Origin: Rhodoferax sp.
GTDB lineage: Bacteria > Pseudomonadota > Gammaproteobacteria > Burkholderiales > Burkholderiaceae_C
Length of the DNA: 64,000 nucleotides
Reading direction: 5' to 3'
Assembly (NCBI RefSeq): GCF_013297935.1
Contig: NZ_JAAFIX010000008.1
Coordinates: 62,001-126,000 of the forward strand
Position 1 is the first letter of the stretch; each line of letters starts with the position of its first letter. A model generated the notes under the pieces. That model had not been told where the DNA came from and searched no databases. It saw only the letters and a program-made list of their open reading frames with translations. Positions 13,274 through 24,352 of this stretch are shown one piece after another. Made by a program: the position numbers and the translations under genes.

Positions 13274-13963
13274 TCACACTTCGGCCGGGATTTCAGAGGC
13301 AACACGGCCCGCTTCGATCAAGATCCGGCGGTCACATCTTGCGGCAATTCCGCGATCGTGGGTGACCAACACCAGCGTAGTGCCCTGCTCGCGGTTGAGG
13401 TCAAACATCAGCTCCATGATTTTTTCGCCGGTTGCAAAATCCAGGCTGCCGGTGGGCTCGTCGGCCAACAGCACCGCGGGTTTGACCACAAAAGCACGGG
13501 CCAGTGCCACGCGCTGCTGCTCCCCGCCGGAGAGCACCTTGGGGTAGGAGTTCAGGCGCTGCGACAGGCCCACGCGTGCGAGCATGTCGGTCGCTGCGGA
13601 GCGAGCGTCTTTGCGGCCGTCCAGCTCCAAGGGGAGCATGACGTTTTCCAGCGCAGTCAGGTTGCCCAAGAGCTGAAAGCTCTGGAACACAAAGCCGACT
13701 TGGCGGGCGCGCAGGGCGGCGCGGGCGTCTTCGTCCATGGCAAAAATGTCTTGTCCTGCGAGGCGCACGGTTCCGCGGGTGGGGCTGTCGAGCCCAGCAA
13801 TGATGGACAGTAAGGTGCTTTTGCCCGAGCCGGATGCCCCCACAATAGCTGCGGTCTCACGGGCATTGAGTGCAAAATCAATGTCACGCAGGATCTCCAG
13901 CGTGCCGGTGGAATCTGTCACCGCTTTGAAAACATGCTCAACCGAAATAATGGAATCACTCAT
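13274..13963 (-). CDS. ybbA: ABC transporter ATPase of the YbbA/LolD/MacB class
   Basis: A 229-residue nucleotide-binding protein with Walker A GASGSGKST near residue 43, Q-loop VFQSFQLLGN, signature LSGGEQQRVALARA and Walker B VLLADEPTGSLD, then the switch histidine in VTHDRG. The SQRLNS-type spacing and EPTGSLDF place it in the MacB/LolD group, which drives mechanotransmission rather than transport. In E. coli ybbA is next to the permease ybbP and divergent from tesA; here tesA is divergent but no permease gene follows, so the partner must lie elsewhere or be absent. Its ATG shares two bases with the tesA ATG on the other strand. Confidence 0.92.
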   Translation of the reverse strand: MSDSIISVEHVFKAVTDSTGTLEILRDIDFALNARETAAIVGASGSGKSTLLSIIAGLDSPTRGTVRLAGQDIFAMDEDARAALRARQVGFVFQSFQLLGNLTALENVMLPLELDGRKDARSAATDMLARVGLSQRLNSYPKVLSGGEQQRVALARAFVVKPAVLLADEPTGSLDFATGEKIMELMFDLNREQGTTLVLVTHDRGIAARCDRRILIEAGRVASEIPAEV

Positions 13964-14627
13964 GGGGCTCTCTGTAGTTCGTAGACACTGTATCGCGGTG
14001 CTCATTCTGGCCTCTTTTGCAGGGGTAAGCCCGGCCTTGGCCAAAGATGCAGCGCCGCCCGGTGCGGCCGGAGCCAAAATTCTGGTGCTCGGGGACTCGT
14101 TGAGCGCCGAATACGGTCTCAAGCGCGGCACCGGTTGGGTCGCGCTGATGGAACAACGCCTGAGCAAAGAAAAAATACCGGCGACGGTGGTCAATGCCAG
14201 CATCAGTGGTGACACCACCTCGGGCGGCCGCTCGCGCTTGCCCGCGCTGTTGGCCCAGCACCGGCCTTCTGTGGTGGTGATTGAGTTGGGCGGCAACGAC
14301 GCCTTGCGCGGCCTGCCGCTCTCCATGACCCAAGACAACCTGGCCGCCATGACACGGGCAGCCCAGCAAGCGGGTGCCAAGGTGTTGCTCGCAGGCATGC
14401 AGGTGCCACCCAACTATGGGCAGGACTACACCAAGCGGTTTAGCGAGACTTTTGCCACGGTTGCCAAGAGCACCAAAGCGGCGCTGGTACCGTTTTTACT
14501 CAAGGGCGTAGCCGATGCCCCCAATGCCACTGCCCTGTTTCAGGCCGACCGGATTCACCCCCGGGAGGAGGCGCACCCGACCATTCTGAACACGATGTGG
14601 CCGGCAATAAAAAACCTCCTCAAGTGA
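13962..14627 (+). CDS. tesA: GDSL esterase / acyl-CoA thioesterase I, periplasmic
   Basis: A 221-residue SGNH hydrolase. A signal peptide (residues 1-27, PALAK site) targets it to the periplasm. Block I is LVLGDSLSAEYGL with nucleophile Ser46; block II includes NASISGDTT; block III is GGNDALRG near residue 108; block V, DRIHP, supplies Asp196 and His199. It hydrolyses short acyl thioesters and esters, as E. coli TesA. The chosen ATG at 13962 overlaps head to head with the YbbA start in a shared CATG; no better start exists, since later GTG codons would remove the signal peptide. The last bases are part of the terminator of the converging small gene. Confidence 0.9.
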   Translation: MGLSVVRRHCIAVLILASFAGVSPALAKDAAPPGAAGAKILVLGDSLSAEYGLKRGTGWVALMEQRLSKEKIPATVVNASISGDTTSGGRSRLPALLAQHRPSVVVIELGGNDALRGLPLSMTQDNLAAMTRAAQQAGAKVLLAGMQVPPNYGQDYTKRFSETFATVAKSTKAALVPFLLKGVADAPNATALFQADRIHPREEAHPTILNTMWPAIKNLLK

Positions 14628-14645
14628 AATTCACCGGAGGAGGTT
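14604..14645 (-). terminator. Rho-independent terminator for the small basic protein gene
   Basis: A perfect 9-bp stem (AACCTCCTC at 14613-14621 with GAGGAGGTT at 14637-14645) is followed, on the minus strand, by TTTTTATTG. It overlaps the last codons of tesA and could also slow transcription from that side. Confidence 0.8.
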
Positions 14646-14677
14646 GTCGCTGAAACAGCGGTATTCGTGAGGGGTGC

Positions 14678-14866
14678 TTAAGCAGCCGGTGGCTCAGCGT
14701 CGGGAGCAGCGACTTCTCCGGCAACCAGTTCAGCGGCTTCGTTCGGGTTGAGTTCAGGCTCGTCGCCCGTTTTCCGCTCGGCTTTTTGCTTGAGCTTCTC
14801 CTCTTTTTTCTTCTTTTTAGCCAGTTCTTTCTGACGCTTTTCGTATCCGTAGTTGGGTGTTGCCAA
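14678..14866 (-). CDS. Small basic hypothetical protein, lysine-rich
   Basis: A 62-residue protein starting MATPNYGYEKRQKELAKK, followed by a run of lysines and glutamates (KKKKKEEKLKQKAERK) and an acidic, alanine-rich tail. I recall proteins with this start across Burkholderiales without a known function. It has its own terminator downstream and reads opposite to tesA. The charged helix could bind nucleic acid; this is a guess. The strong sequence bias means composition alone could make it look conserved. Confidence 0.75.
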   Translation of the reverse strand: MATPNYGYEKRQKELAKKKKKEEKLKQKAERKTGDEPELNPNEAAELVAGEVAAPDAEPPAA

Positions 14867-14912
14867 TGTGTGCTTTCGTTAATGGGATCCACTTTACCAC
14901 CTCAGCCCCCAC

Positions 14913-15761
14913 TCAGGCCGGGGCCTCGGTGTTTTGCAGTGGATCGGCCGGCATTTCGGCTGCCGGCCAGTGCACGGCTCCACGGTAGGCGTGCCAGGTG
15001 GCGTGGCCTAACAAGGGCCCGACTAGCAGCAGCCCGACATGCCACGGCAGCATGAGTGCTGCGGTCAGCAAGCCCGTCAACAAGGCTCCCCACCACAACA
15101 TGACGCCGAGGTTGGTCAGAAACACCTCGATGCTGGTGATGGCCGCAAACACGGCATCGGTGTCGCGGTCGAGAATCATGGGTATCGACACCACACTCAG
15201 TGCGAACACCAGCACTGCAAAGCCCCCGCCGACCACTGCGTAGGCCAGCACGAACTCCAGATTCTCAGGATTGAAGACCGCTTGAACCACACCGGTTGTG
15301 GAAGGCATGCCGGTATTGAAGAACACAGCAAACACCACCAAGGAGGCCCTGCCCCACAGCAACTCCAACACGATCAACACCAGAACCAGCATCGCCATAC
15401 TGCCCAGATGCTGGTCCCAGCAGGTGATGGATGCCCCCAGCGAGGGCGGACTACCGGCCTCACGGCGGCGGCTGACCTCATACAACCCCATGGCGAGAAA
15501 AGGGCCTACCAGAAGGCAACCCGAAGCAATGGTCATGGTGTATTCGGGCTTGCTGCGGAACACTGCGCTCAGCACCAGTGCCATAACGGTAAACGCAATA
15601 CCGTAAAACAAGCCTATGCCCGGGTGCGCCCGGTAGTCCTGCAGGCCGCGCACAATCCACCGCACAGGGTCACTCCAACGCAGGTCCACCACCGTCTTGC
15701 GGGGAGCCTGAGAGGGTGGCGGAATGTAGGGGACGGAATCAGCGTCGGAGGAAGTGCTCAT
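14913..15761 (-). CDS. DUF2189 integral membrane protein
   Basis: A 282-residue protein with about six hydrophobic helices between residues 45 and 260. The N-terminal region (VDLRWSDPVRWIVRGLQDYRA) followed by hydrophobic segments (GLFYGIAFTVMALVLSAVF, CLLVGPFLAMGLYEVSRRRE) fits the DUF2189 family (COG5473), which is uncharacterised. A proline-rich cytoplasmic head and tail flank the helices. It stands downstream of metC on the same strand with a 53-base gap. No functional hint comes from the neighbours. Confidence 0.85.
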   Translation of the reverse strand: MSTSSDADSVPYIPPPSQAPRKTVVDLRWSDPVRWIVRGLQDYRAHPGIGLFYGIAFTVMALVLSAVFRSKPEYTMTIASGCLLVGPFLAMGLYEVSRRREAGSPPSLGASITCWDQHLGSMAMLVLVLIVLELLWGRASLVVFAVFFNTGMPSTTGVVQAVFNPENLEFVLAYAVVGGGFAVLVFALSVVSIPMILDRDTDAVFAAITSIEVFLTNLGVMLWWGALLTGLLTAALMLPWHVGLLLVGPLLGHATWHAYRGAVHWPAAEMPADPLQNTEAPA

Positions 15762-15814
15762 GGGGAGCAGCCTACGCCCTCCTCCATGCCTTGCCTACTC
15801 AGGAAAACACGCAG

Positions 15815-17020
15815 TCAGCGAAGGACTTCGAGTGCTTGGGCGATATCTGCCTGAAGGTCGGCCACGTTCTCCAAGCCGACCGAGAACCGGACCAAAGTGC
15901 CGCGCAGCAAGTGCTCGGGCCAGCCGGTTCGCATGGTTTCCAGTTCGTAGGGCACTACCAGGCTGATAGGACCACCCCAGCTGTAGCCGAGCTTGAAGAG
16001 GCGCAAGGCATCGCAAAAAGCATCGACCTCGGTCTGGCTGAAGCGGGAGTCGAGCATGACACTGAACAACCCCGCTGCGGTGCCGATCTCGCCGCCCGTC
16101 AAAGCCTTCCAATGGCTGTGGCCAGGTGACTCCGGCAACGCGGGGTGCATGACCTGCACAAACTCGGCTTGGGTCTGCGCCCAGGCTGCCAGCGAGCGGG
16201 TTGCCGCATCATGTGCCTTGTAGCGCAGGTCGATCGTCGGCAAAGAGCGAAGCACCGCTTCCACATCGTTCATGCCCACCCCGATGCCGAACCGCATGTG
16301 GGTCAACTTGAGCTTGAGGTGCAGACCCGGATTGCGGGTGATGACGCTGCCCATGAGCACGTCACCGCCCCCACTGGGGTATTTGGTGAGGGCATGGGCA
16401 GAGATGTCTACCCCCACCCGCTCCGCCGCCCCGGGGACCAGGTCGAACGGGCAGAATGCCAGGCCTGCACCCCAGGTGTTATCGAGCGCAGTCATGGTTT
16501 TGCGGCGCTGGCAAATCCGCGCCATTTCCACCAGATGGGGAAATTCCAGACTCACGGAGCCCGCAGCCTCCAGCCAGACCAGCTTGGTACGGCTCGATAT
16601 CTGAGCTTCCAGATCCTCAGGATCCATCGGGTTGTAGTACTGGTGCGTGATTCCCCAGCCTTGCAACTCACCCTCGACGATGGCCTTGTTCGGACCATAG
16701 GCGTTGTCAGGTACCAGCACTTCATCCCCGCTTTTCAGCAGCGACATGGCCACCAGGCCCAATGCGGCCAAGCCGCTGGGCACCAGCAAACACTCGTCCC
16801 CACCCTCCAGAGTCGCCAAGCGCGCTTCCAGCGCGTAGCTGGTAGGCGTGCCGTGCAGGCCGTAGGTGTAAGCCGACTTGTCTATCCACTGGCGGCTGCG
16901 CATGGCAGCGACGGTGGGAAAAAACACGGTGGATGCCTTGAACACGCCGGGTTGTGGCGCTTCAAAACCTGCCGGTGGCTGGTAAGGGTGGTGAATGAGG
17001 TGGGTAATCCGATCAGTCAT
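15815..17020 (-). CDS. metC: Cystathionine beta-lyase
   Basis: A 401-residue PLP-dependent Cys/Met metabolism enzyme. The PLP lysine is in ISAHALTKYPSGGGDVLMG near residue 205; the cofactor-binding LEGGDECLLVPSGLAA lies near 70 and YGLHGTPTSYALEARLA near 55. The expected reaction is cleavage of cystathionine to homocysteine, pyruvate and ammonia in methionine synthesis. The STVFFPT and SWGGP features favour cystathionine beta-lyase over gamma-synthase. ATG at 17020 is chosen; a GTG at 17035 would add five residues. The phosphoribosyltransferase gene ends 24 bases upstream on the same strand. Confidence 0.9.
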   Translation of the reverse strand: MTDRITHLIHHPYQPPAGFEAPQPGVFKASTVFFPTVAAMRSRQWIDKSAYTYGLHGTPTSYALEARLATLEGGDECLLVPSGLAALGLVAMSLLKSGDEVLVPDNAYGPNKAIVEGELQGWGITHQYYNPMDPEDLEAQISSRTKLVWLEAAGSVSLEFPHLVEMARICQRRKTMTALDNTWGAGLAFCPFDLVPGAAERVGVDISAHALTKYPSGGGDVLMGSVITRNPGLHLKLKLTHMRFGIGVGMNDVEAVLRSLPTIDLRYKAHDAATRSLAAWAQTQAEFVQVMHPALPESPGHSHWKALTGGEIGTAAGLFSVMLDSRFSQTEVDAFCDALRLFKLGYSWGGPISLVVPYELETMRTGWPEHLLRGTLVRFSVGLENVADLQADIAQALEVLR

Positions 17021-17044
17021 GGCAGTCAACGACACGCACAGGTG

Positions 17045-17569
17045 TCACACACTCCACTTCTGGATCAGTTGCTGGGGGCGCAAGGAGTCATAGCTCTCAA
17101 AAGGCTGGTGAATCCAGGGATTCGTGGGCAGGAACTCCACCGAGTAATCGGGGGTGAACACGCTGACCGCCTTGGTCCAAATGACGGCGCTGCGCAGCTC
17201 CGTAATAGGGGCATAGTTGTTGCGTAACTGGTTGATCACCGCATTCAGCGTGTGGCCGGAGTCCGCGAGGTCGTCCACCAACAGTACCTTCCCGGCGATT
17301 TCACCTTTGGGCGTAGTGATGTAGCGGGCAATGTCGAGGTTGCCCTGCTGCGTGCCCGCCTCGGCCCGGTAAGAACTGGTCGACATGATGGCCAGAGGCT
17401 TGTCGAACACGCGGGACAAAATGTCCCCCGGACGCATGCCGCCACGGGCGAGGCACAAAATGGTGTCGAACTCCCAGCCGGACTGGAATATCTTGATGGC
17501 CAGCTTTTCGATGAGATTGTGGTACTCGTCGTAGCTTACGTAGAGGTGTTTACCGTCTTCAGTCAACAT
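17045..17569 (-). CDS. Purine phosphoribosyltransferase (COG2236 type)
   Basis: A 174-residue type I phosphoribosyltransferase. The PRPP-binding motif VLLVDDLADSGHTL lies near residue 95, preceded by ILCLARGGMRPGDILS near 40. It probably salvages hypoxanthine, guanine or xanthine with PRPP. The ATG at 17569 has GGAG seven bases upstream; a TTG immediately before it is less likely. It lies next to purA (adenylosuccinate synthase), a sensible purine context, but a repeat copy separates them (17583-17632). The exact base preference cannot be read from the sequence. Confidence 0.9.
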   Translation of the reverse strand: MLTEDGKHLYVSYDEYHNLIEKLAIKIFQSGWEFDTILCLARGGMRPGDILSRVFDKPLAIMSTSSYRAEAGTQQGNLDIARYITTPKGEIAGKVLLVDDLADSGHTLNAVINQLRNNYAPITELRSAVIWTKAVSVFTPDYSVEFLPTNPWIHQPFESYDSLRPQQLIQKWSV

Positions 17570-17582
17570 CAAAATGCTCCTA

Positions 17583-17632
17583 AAAAGATAGCTGCTTGCG
17601 CAGTATTTACGGGGGCTAGAGGCATAAAACGC
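17583..17632 (+). repeat. Dispersed intergenic repeat, copy 2
   Basis: Contains AGATAGCTGCTTGCGCAG, a short AT-rich spacer and GGGGGCTAGAGGCATAAAA, matching both conserved blocks of the family. It fills most of the 74-base space between the purA stop and the phosphoribosyltransferase start. Confidence 0.8.
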
Positions 17633-17643
17633 ATAAAACCGGC

Positions 17644-20180
<2,537 letters not shown>

Positions 20181-20235
20181 GGAATTGAGGGGAGGCTGTT
20201 AAAACGGAGATTTTACCGGCCTTAAGCCCCAAATT

Positions 20236-20427
20236 TCAGGGTAGCAAGTACCAAATGCTGACTAAACCCACAAGGATGCTGCACAAGCCGTAAAAACGGA
20301 TCTGGCCATCCTGCAGTTGGAGTAGCTGCTGAAAGAGCTTGCGCCACCCTTGGGGTGACGCAAATGGGAACAAACCTTCTAGCACCAGCACCAGGGCCAG
20401 TGCTAGCCACAACGTGTCAGCGTTCAC
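20236..20427 (-). CDS. DUF2065 (YjeT-like) small membrane protein
   Basis: A 63-residue protein with two hydrophobic helices (LWLALALVLVLEGLFPFASP and FYGLCSILVGLVSIWYLL) joined by a polar loop with WRKLFQQLLQL. This pattern is DUF2065/COG3242, which in proteobacteria regularly follows hflC. It starts two bases after the hflC stop, so it is certainly in the hflK-hflC transcription unit. Its function is unknown; proximity suggests a part in the HflKC-FtsH membrane complex. Confidence 0.9.
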   Translation of the reverse strand: MNADTLWLALALVLVLEGLFPFASPQGWRKLFQQLLQLQDGQIRFYGLCSILVGLVSIWYLLP

Positions 20428-20429
20428 GT

Positions 20430-21332
20430 TTATTTTTTGGCCGCAGGAGCGTTTCCGCCACCATTGCGGAAGGTTTTGAAGAACTCAGAGCCGCTCGGAT
20501 CCAGCACCATCACGTCGCTTTTGTTCGCGAAACTCGATTTGTAGGCTTCGAGGCTCCGGTAGAACTGCGCGAACTGAGGGTCTTTACCGAACGACTCAGC
20601 GTAGATACGGGCAGCTTCGGCATCGCCCTCGCCTTTGATCTTTTGAGCATCGCGGTAAGCATTGGCAATGGCGATTTCGCGCTGGCGGTCGGCATCAGCA
20701 CGGATTTTTTCGCCCTCAGCAGCACCGGTAGAGCGCAGCTCATTGGCCACGCGCTTACGCTCCGCTTCCATCCGGCGGTAGACCGATTCCGTGATGGCTT
20801 CGACATAGTCCACCCGGGTAATGCGCACATCCACCACATCAACACCCCACGGCTTAGCTCCCCGAACCTTGTCGAGTACTTCGGCCTTTACGTCTGCCAT
20901 CAAGTCTTCGCGCTTCAGCGAGAGCAATTCCTTGACCGTGCGCTTGTTGATTTCCTCCTGGAAGGCATTGCGCACCACACGGTTCAACTGGCTGGCTCCG
21001 GCACCTTCATTCAACCCGACATTGCGGATGTACTCAGAGGGCTCAGTAATGCGCCAGCGCACATACCAGTCGATGACGACCCGTTGTTTTTCAGCGGTCA
21101 ACATGGGCTCAGCATCGGTGCTGTCCAGGGTCAGCAAACGCTTGTCGATATAGGACACGTTTTGAAACGGCGGCGGCAGCTTGAAGTTCAAGCCAGGCTC
21201 GGTAATGACATCCTTGATTTGACCCAAAGCGTAGACCACGCCGAATTGGCGCTGGTCCACGACAAACAAGGTTGAGCTAGCCAGTGCCAACAGCACCAGC
21301 AACGAAGAAAAAATCAGTCCAATGCGGTTCAT
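20430..21332 (-). CDS. hflC: HflC, SPFH-domain regulator of FtsH protease
   Basis: A 300-residue membrane-anchored protein: one N-terminal helix (GLIFSSLLVLLALASSTLFVV) followed by an SPFH/band-7 domain (DQRQFGVVYALGQIKDV, then WYVRWRITEPSEY) and a long helical region (EAERKRVANELRSTGAAEGE) ending in an alanine/lysine tail. With HflK it forms a large periplasmic cage around FtsH and limits its proteolysis of membrane proteins. The gene lies nine bases after hflK. Confidence 0.96.
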   Translation of the reverse strand: MNRIGLIFSSLLVLLALASSTLFVVDQRQFGVVYALGQIKDVITEPGLNFKLPPPFQNVSYIDKRLLTLDSTDAEPMLTAEKQRVVIDWYVRWRITEPSEYIRNVGLNEGAGASQLNRVVRNAFQEEINKRTVKELLSLKREDLMADVKAEVLDKVRGAKPWGVDVVDVRITRVDYVEAITESVYRRMEAERKRVANELRSTGAAEGEKIRADADRQREIAIANAYRDAQKIKGEGDAEAARIYAESFGKDPQFAQFYRSLEAYKSSFANKSDVMVLDPSGSEFFKTFRNGGGNAPAAKK

Positions 21333-21341
21333 AGTTCTTTC

Positions 21342-22733
21342 CTAGCGCACGTCGCGTTCGCGGGTTCGCGCAGCATCGCGGCTGCGGGGGTCTACGGTAG
21401 TTGTCGCGGCTGCGGCACCTGTCGGGCCGGCAGGCGTTGTCGCGTTCGCGGCTGCCGCCGTGGCACCGGCGGAATCAACGCCTGAAGTAGCTCCCGTCAT
21501 TTGGAGGACCTTGTCCAATGGCAGGTAAAGCATGTTGGACCCCTGCTTCGAATCGACCACCACTTTGGTGACGTTGCTGTAAATTTGCTGCATGGTGTCG
21601 AGGTACATGCGGTCGCGCATGACTTGTGGCGCCTTTTGATACTCCGCGAATACAGAGCGGAAACGCTGAGAGTCACCCTGTGCTTGCGCTACCACGCGAG
21701 CCTTGTAAGCGTCGGCCTCTTCCTTCAAACGGGATGCAGAACCAACAGCCCGTGGGATCACGTCGTTGGCGTAGGCTTGCGCTTCATTCTTTGCGCGCTC
21801 GCGCTCTTGACCCGCTTTGAGCACATCATCAAACGATGCCTGCACTTGCTCTGGTGGGCGAACACCGCCTTGCTGGAGGTTGACCCCCACCACTTCAATA
21901 CCCACCTTGTAGCGATCCAGAATGGTCTGCATCAAGGCCCGCACCCGCGGTGCGATCTGGTCACGCTCTTCAGAGAGCGCAGCGTCCATTTTCATTTTCC
22001 CGAGAACCTCGCGAATCGAAGTTTCCGCGGCCTGCACAACAGCCTCACCCGGATTTTTGCTCTCGAACAAGAACGCACGAGCATCACTCAGGCGGTACTG
22101 GACGGCAAATTTGATATCAAGAATGTTTTCATCCTCTGTGAGCATGGCGGACTCTTTGAGCCCCGTAGCCTTCATGACCACATCACGCCCCACATCCACC
22201 GAGCGGATCTGGCTTACGAAAACCAACTCGTGTTTCTCAATCGGGTATGGCAGACGCCAGTTGAAGCCGGCGTTTACCGTCGACTTGTACTTGCCGAACT
22301 GGGTAATCACGGCTTGCTGACCTTCTTGCACAATGAAGAAACCGGTTCCCAGCCAGATCAGGGCCACTACACCAACGATCAACCCGGCACCGATACCGGC
22401 ATTTTTCATGTCAGGCTGGAAACCACCGCCGCCATTGCCGGCAGGCGGTTTTTGCCCGCCACCAAACAAGCCGCCGAGTTTGCGATTGAAATCTCTCCAC
22501 AGCTCGTCAAGGTCCGGCGGACCCGACTGCGCGGTGTTTTTAGGCTGGCCACCTTGTACCCCTGGATGCGCCGACGGCCTGTCCGACTCGCCCTCCGGCT
22601 TCGGTGCGGACTCTGAGCCCGGATTTTCTTGCTTGTCGTCTCCGCGTCCCCACCGGGAATCGTTCAAATTGAGCACCACCCGCAACCAGGACATCAAGTC
22701 CCGATTTTTCATACGAATCGCAGTAAGTTTCAT
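21342..22733 (-). CDS. hflK: HflK, SPFH-domain regulator of FtsH protease
   Basis: A 463-residue partner of HflC. The N-terminal 110 residues are polar and Gly/Pro-rich (cytoplasmic head with SRWGRGDDKQ), followed by one helix (AGLIVGVVALIWLGTGFFIV near 120) and the SPFH domain (QEGQQAVITQFGKYK, then RSVDVGRD). A C-terminal tail rich in Ala/Thr/Gly is probably disordered. Alternative in-frame ATG codons lie at residues 8 and 14 (before SWLRVVLNLNDSRWG); the first has only a weak AAGAAG upstream, so the true start may be a few codons later. Confidence 0.94.
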   Translation of the reverse strand: MKLTAIRMKNRDLMSWLRVVLNLNDSRWGRGDDKQENPGSESAPKPEGESDRPSAHPGVQGGQPKNTAQSGPPDLDELWRDFNRKLGGLFGGGQKPPAGNGGGGFQPDMKNAGIGAGLIVGVVALIWLGTGFFIVQEGQQAVITQFGKYKSTVNAGFNWRLPYPIEKHELVFVSQIRSVDVGRDVVMKATGLKESAMLTEDENILDIKFAVQYRLSDARAFLFESKNPGEAVVQAAETSIREVLGKMKMDAALSEERDQIAPRVRALMQTILDRYKVGIEVVGVNLQQGGVRPPEQVQASFDDVLKAGQERERAKNEAQAYANDVIPRAVGSASRLKEEADAYKARVVAQAQGDSQRFRSVFAEYQKAPQVMRDRMYLDTMQQIYSNVTKVVVDSKQGSNMLYLPLDKVLQMTGATSGVDSAGATAAAANATTPAGPTGAAAATTTVDPRSRDAARTRERDVR

Positions 22734-22771
22734 GGTTTCTTCTTAAGTGCAGTTAAGTGCATTGTGCCAAC

Positions 22772-23944
22772 TCAAGCCTCATCCCCGAGGGCGTCAGGGT
22801 GAATCGGCGAATCCTCGGGCGCGTCAGGTTCTGGTTTAGCTATTTCAGCCAGTTTTTGACGGAGGGTAGGCATGCCTGCCAACGTTCGAGCACTCACGAA
22901 AATCCGTGGTGTTTGAAGGCCCTCGATGTCATAAAAATCATCAAGCCGGATAGGCTGCGCATCTTCCGCGATGGCGTCTAGTTTATTGAATACCAGGAGC
23001 TGCGGAATGTCAGCAGCACCAATTTCTTTCAGTACCAATTGAACTTGCGCAATCTGCTCCGGAAACTCAGGGTTAGCCGCATCCACGACATGGAGCAACA
23101 AGTCGGCGTCGATAGCCTCTTGCAGGGTCGCCTGGAAAGCATCCACCAAACCGTGCGGCAGATCACGAATAAAACCCACGGTGTCAGACAGTGATACCGA
23201 ACGCCCTGCTTCGCCGAGGTAGAGCTGCCGGGTTGTGGTGTCCAAGGTCGCAAATAGCTGATCCGCGGCGTATGTGCGTGCCTTCACCAATGCATTGAAG
23301 AGCGTGGACTTGCCAGCATTCGTGTAACCGATGAGGGAAATGTTGAAGGCGTCCCGCCGCTCCCGTTGGCGTCTTTGCGTTTGACGTTGGCGCTTTACTT
23401 TGCTGAGGCGCTCTTTGGTCCGCTTGATGTTTTCACTGATCATTCGGCGATCCAACTCGATCTGGGTCTCGCCGGGGCCGCCGCGCGTGCCTATACCGCC
23501 GCGCTGCCGCTCTAAGTGCGACCATCTGCGGACCAAGCGGGTGCTCAGGTACTGAAGCCGGGCGAGCTCCACTTGCAGCTTACCTTCATGGCTTCTCGCC
23601 CTCTGCGCAAAGATTTCGAGAATCAAGAAGGTCCGGTCGTTGACCGGCATTTGCATATGGCGCTCCAGATTCCTCTGCTGGCCAGGACTAAGCGCCTGGT
23701 CAAACAAAATTTCTGTTGCGCCGGTTTGTAACGCCAGCTGCCGTATCTCTTCGGCCTTACCGGAACCTACAAACAGCGCGGCGTCAGGTGCCCTGCGCTT
23801 GCAAACCACCCTAGCAACCGGATGTAGACCGGCAGTCTGAGCGAGCAAACCCAACTCTTCCAGCTCAGAATCAAAGTTGGGCAAACCAAGATCGACCCCC
23901 ACCAAAATAGTCGGCGCCGACTGACTGTCCATCGATTTACTCAA
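22772..23944 (-). CDS. hflX: GTPase HflX
   Basis: A 390-residue ribosome-binding GTPase that splits stalled or heat-stressed 70S ribosomes. The N-terminal HflX domain contains FVGSGKAEEI and the conserved GGIGTRGGPGETQIE linker near residue 150. The G domain shows G1 GYTNAGKST near 205, G3 DTVGFIRDLP and G4 NKLD. It sits between hfq and hflK, the conserved order hfq-hflX-hflK-hflC. Full length. Confidence 0.96.
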   Translation of the reverse strand: MSKSMDSQSAPTILVGVDLGLPNFDSELEELGLLAQTAGLHPVARVVCKRRAPDAALFVGSGKAEEIRQLALQTGATEILFDQALSPGQQRNLERHMQMPVNDRTFLILEIFAQRARSHEGKLQVELARLQYLSTRLVRRWSHLERQRGGIGTRGGPGETQIELDRRMISENIKRTKERLSKVKRQRQTQRRQRERRDAFNISLIGYTNAGKSTLFNALVKARTYAADQLFATLDTTTRQLYLGEAGRSVSLSDTVGFIRDLPHGLVDAFQATLQEAIDADLLLHVVDAANPEFPEQIAQVQLVLKEIGAADIPQLLVFNKLDAIAEDAQPIRLDDFYDIEGLQTPRIFVSARTLAGMPTLRQKLAEIAKPEPDAPEDSPIHPDALGDEA

Positions 23945-24002
23945 GAAAGGAAAGATTTTTCAAAACTATCAGGTCGGGGTGAACCGACCTGGACAACCGG
24001 CC

Positions 24003-24248
24003 TCAGGCAGCCGAAGTCTCGTCCGCAGCGGCCGCCAGATTCACTGCGCGACCGGGAACAATGGTGGAAATTGCATGCTTGTAAACCATTTGGGTCACGG
24101 TATTGCGAAGCAATACTACGTACTGATCAAATGATTCAATCTGACCCTGCAGCTTGATACCGTTGACCAAATAAATGGACACCGGTACGTGCTCCCTACG
24201 CAAAGCGTTGAGGAAGGGGTCTTGAAGAAGTTGGCCTTTGTTGCTCAC
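24003..24248 (-). CDS. hfq: RNA chaperone Hfq
   Basis: An 81-residue Sm-like hexameric RNA chaperone. Sm1 is [20 protein letters not shown] and Sm2 includes VYKHAIST, both with all hallmark residues (Gln8, Tyr and Lys-His of the proximal face). The start is GTG at 24248, because [14 protein letters not shown] is the family start and GGAG lies six bases before it; an upstream ATG would add 16 unrelated residues. The C-terminal tail is short and alanine-rich. It matches base-pairing sRNAs to mRNAs. It follows der with a 104-base leader that contains two small hairpins. Confidence 0.96.
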   Translation of the reverse strand: MSNKGQLLQDPFLNALRREHVPVSIYLVNGIKLQGQIESFDQYVVLLRNTVTQMVYKHAISTIVPGRAVNLAAAADETSAA

Positions 24249-24352
24249 GATATTCTCCGTGTTCAAAAAATTAATAAGGGTTTGACGATACCACACTAGG
24301 GTGTGGCGGCTGGCCGGCAGGCCAATTAAGGTCTTAGAGAGGCAAAAAGCTT
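24249..24352 (-). promoter_or_regulatory. hfq leader with two small hairpins
   Basis: The gap between der and hfq holds TGGCC-N4-GGCCA (24311-24324) and CCACAC-N4-GTGTGG (24291-24306), with AT-rich sequence around 24262-24285 just upstream of the hfq ribosome binding site. The hairpins may attenuate read-through from der or shape an hfq leader; Hfq autoregulation at its own leader is known in E. coli. No clear intrinsic terminator T-run follows. Confidence 0.4.
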
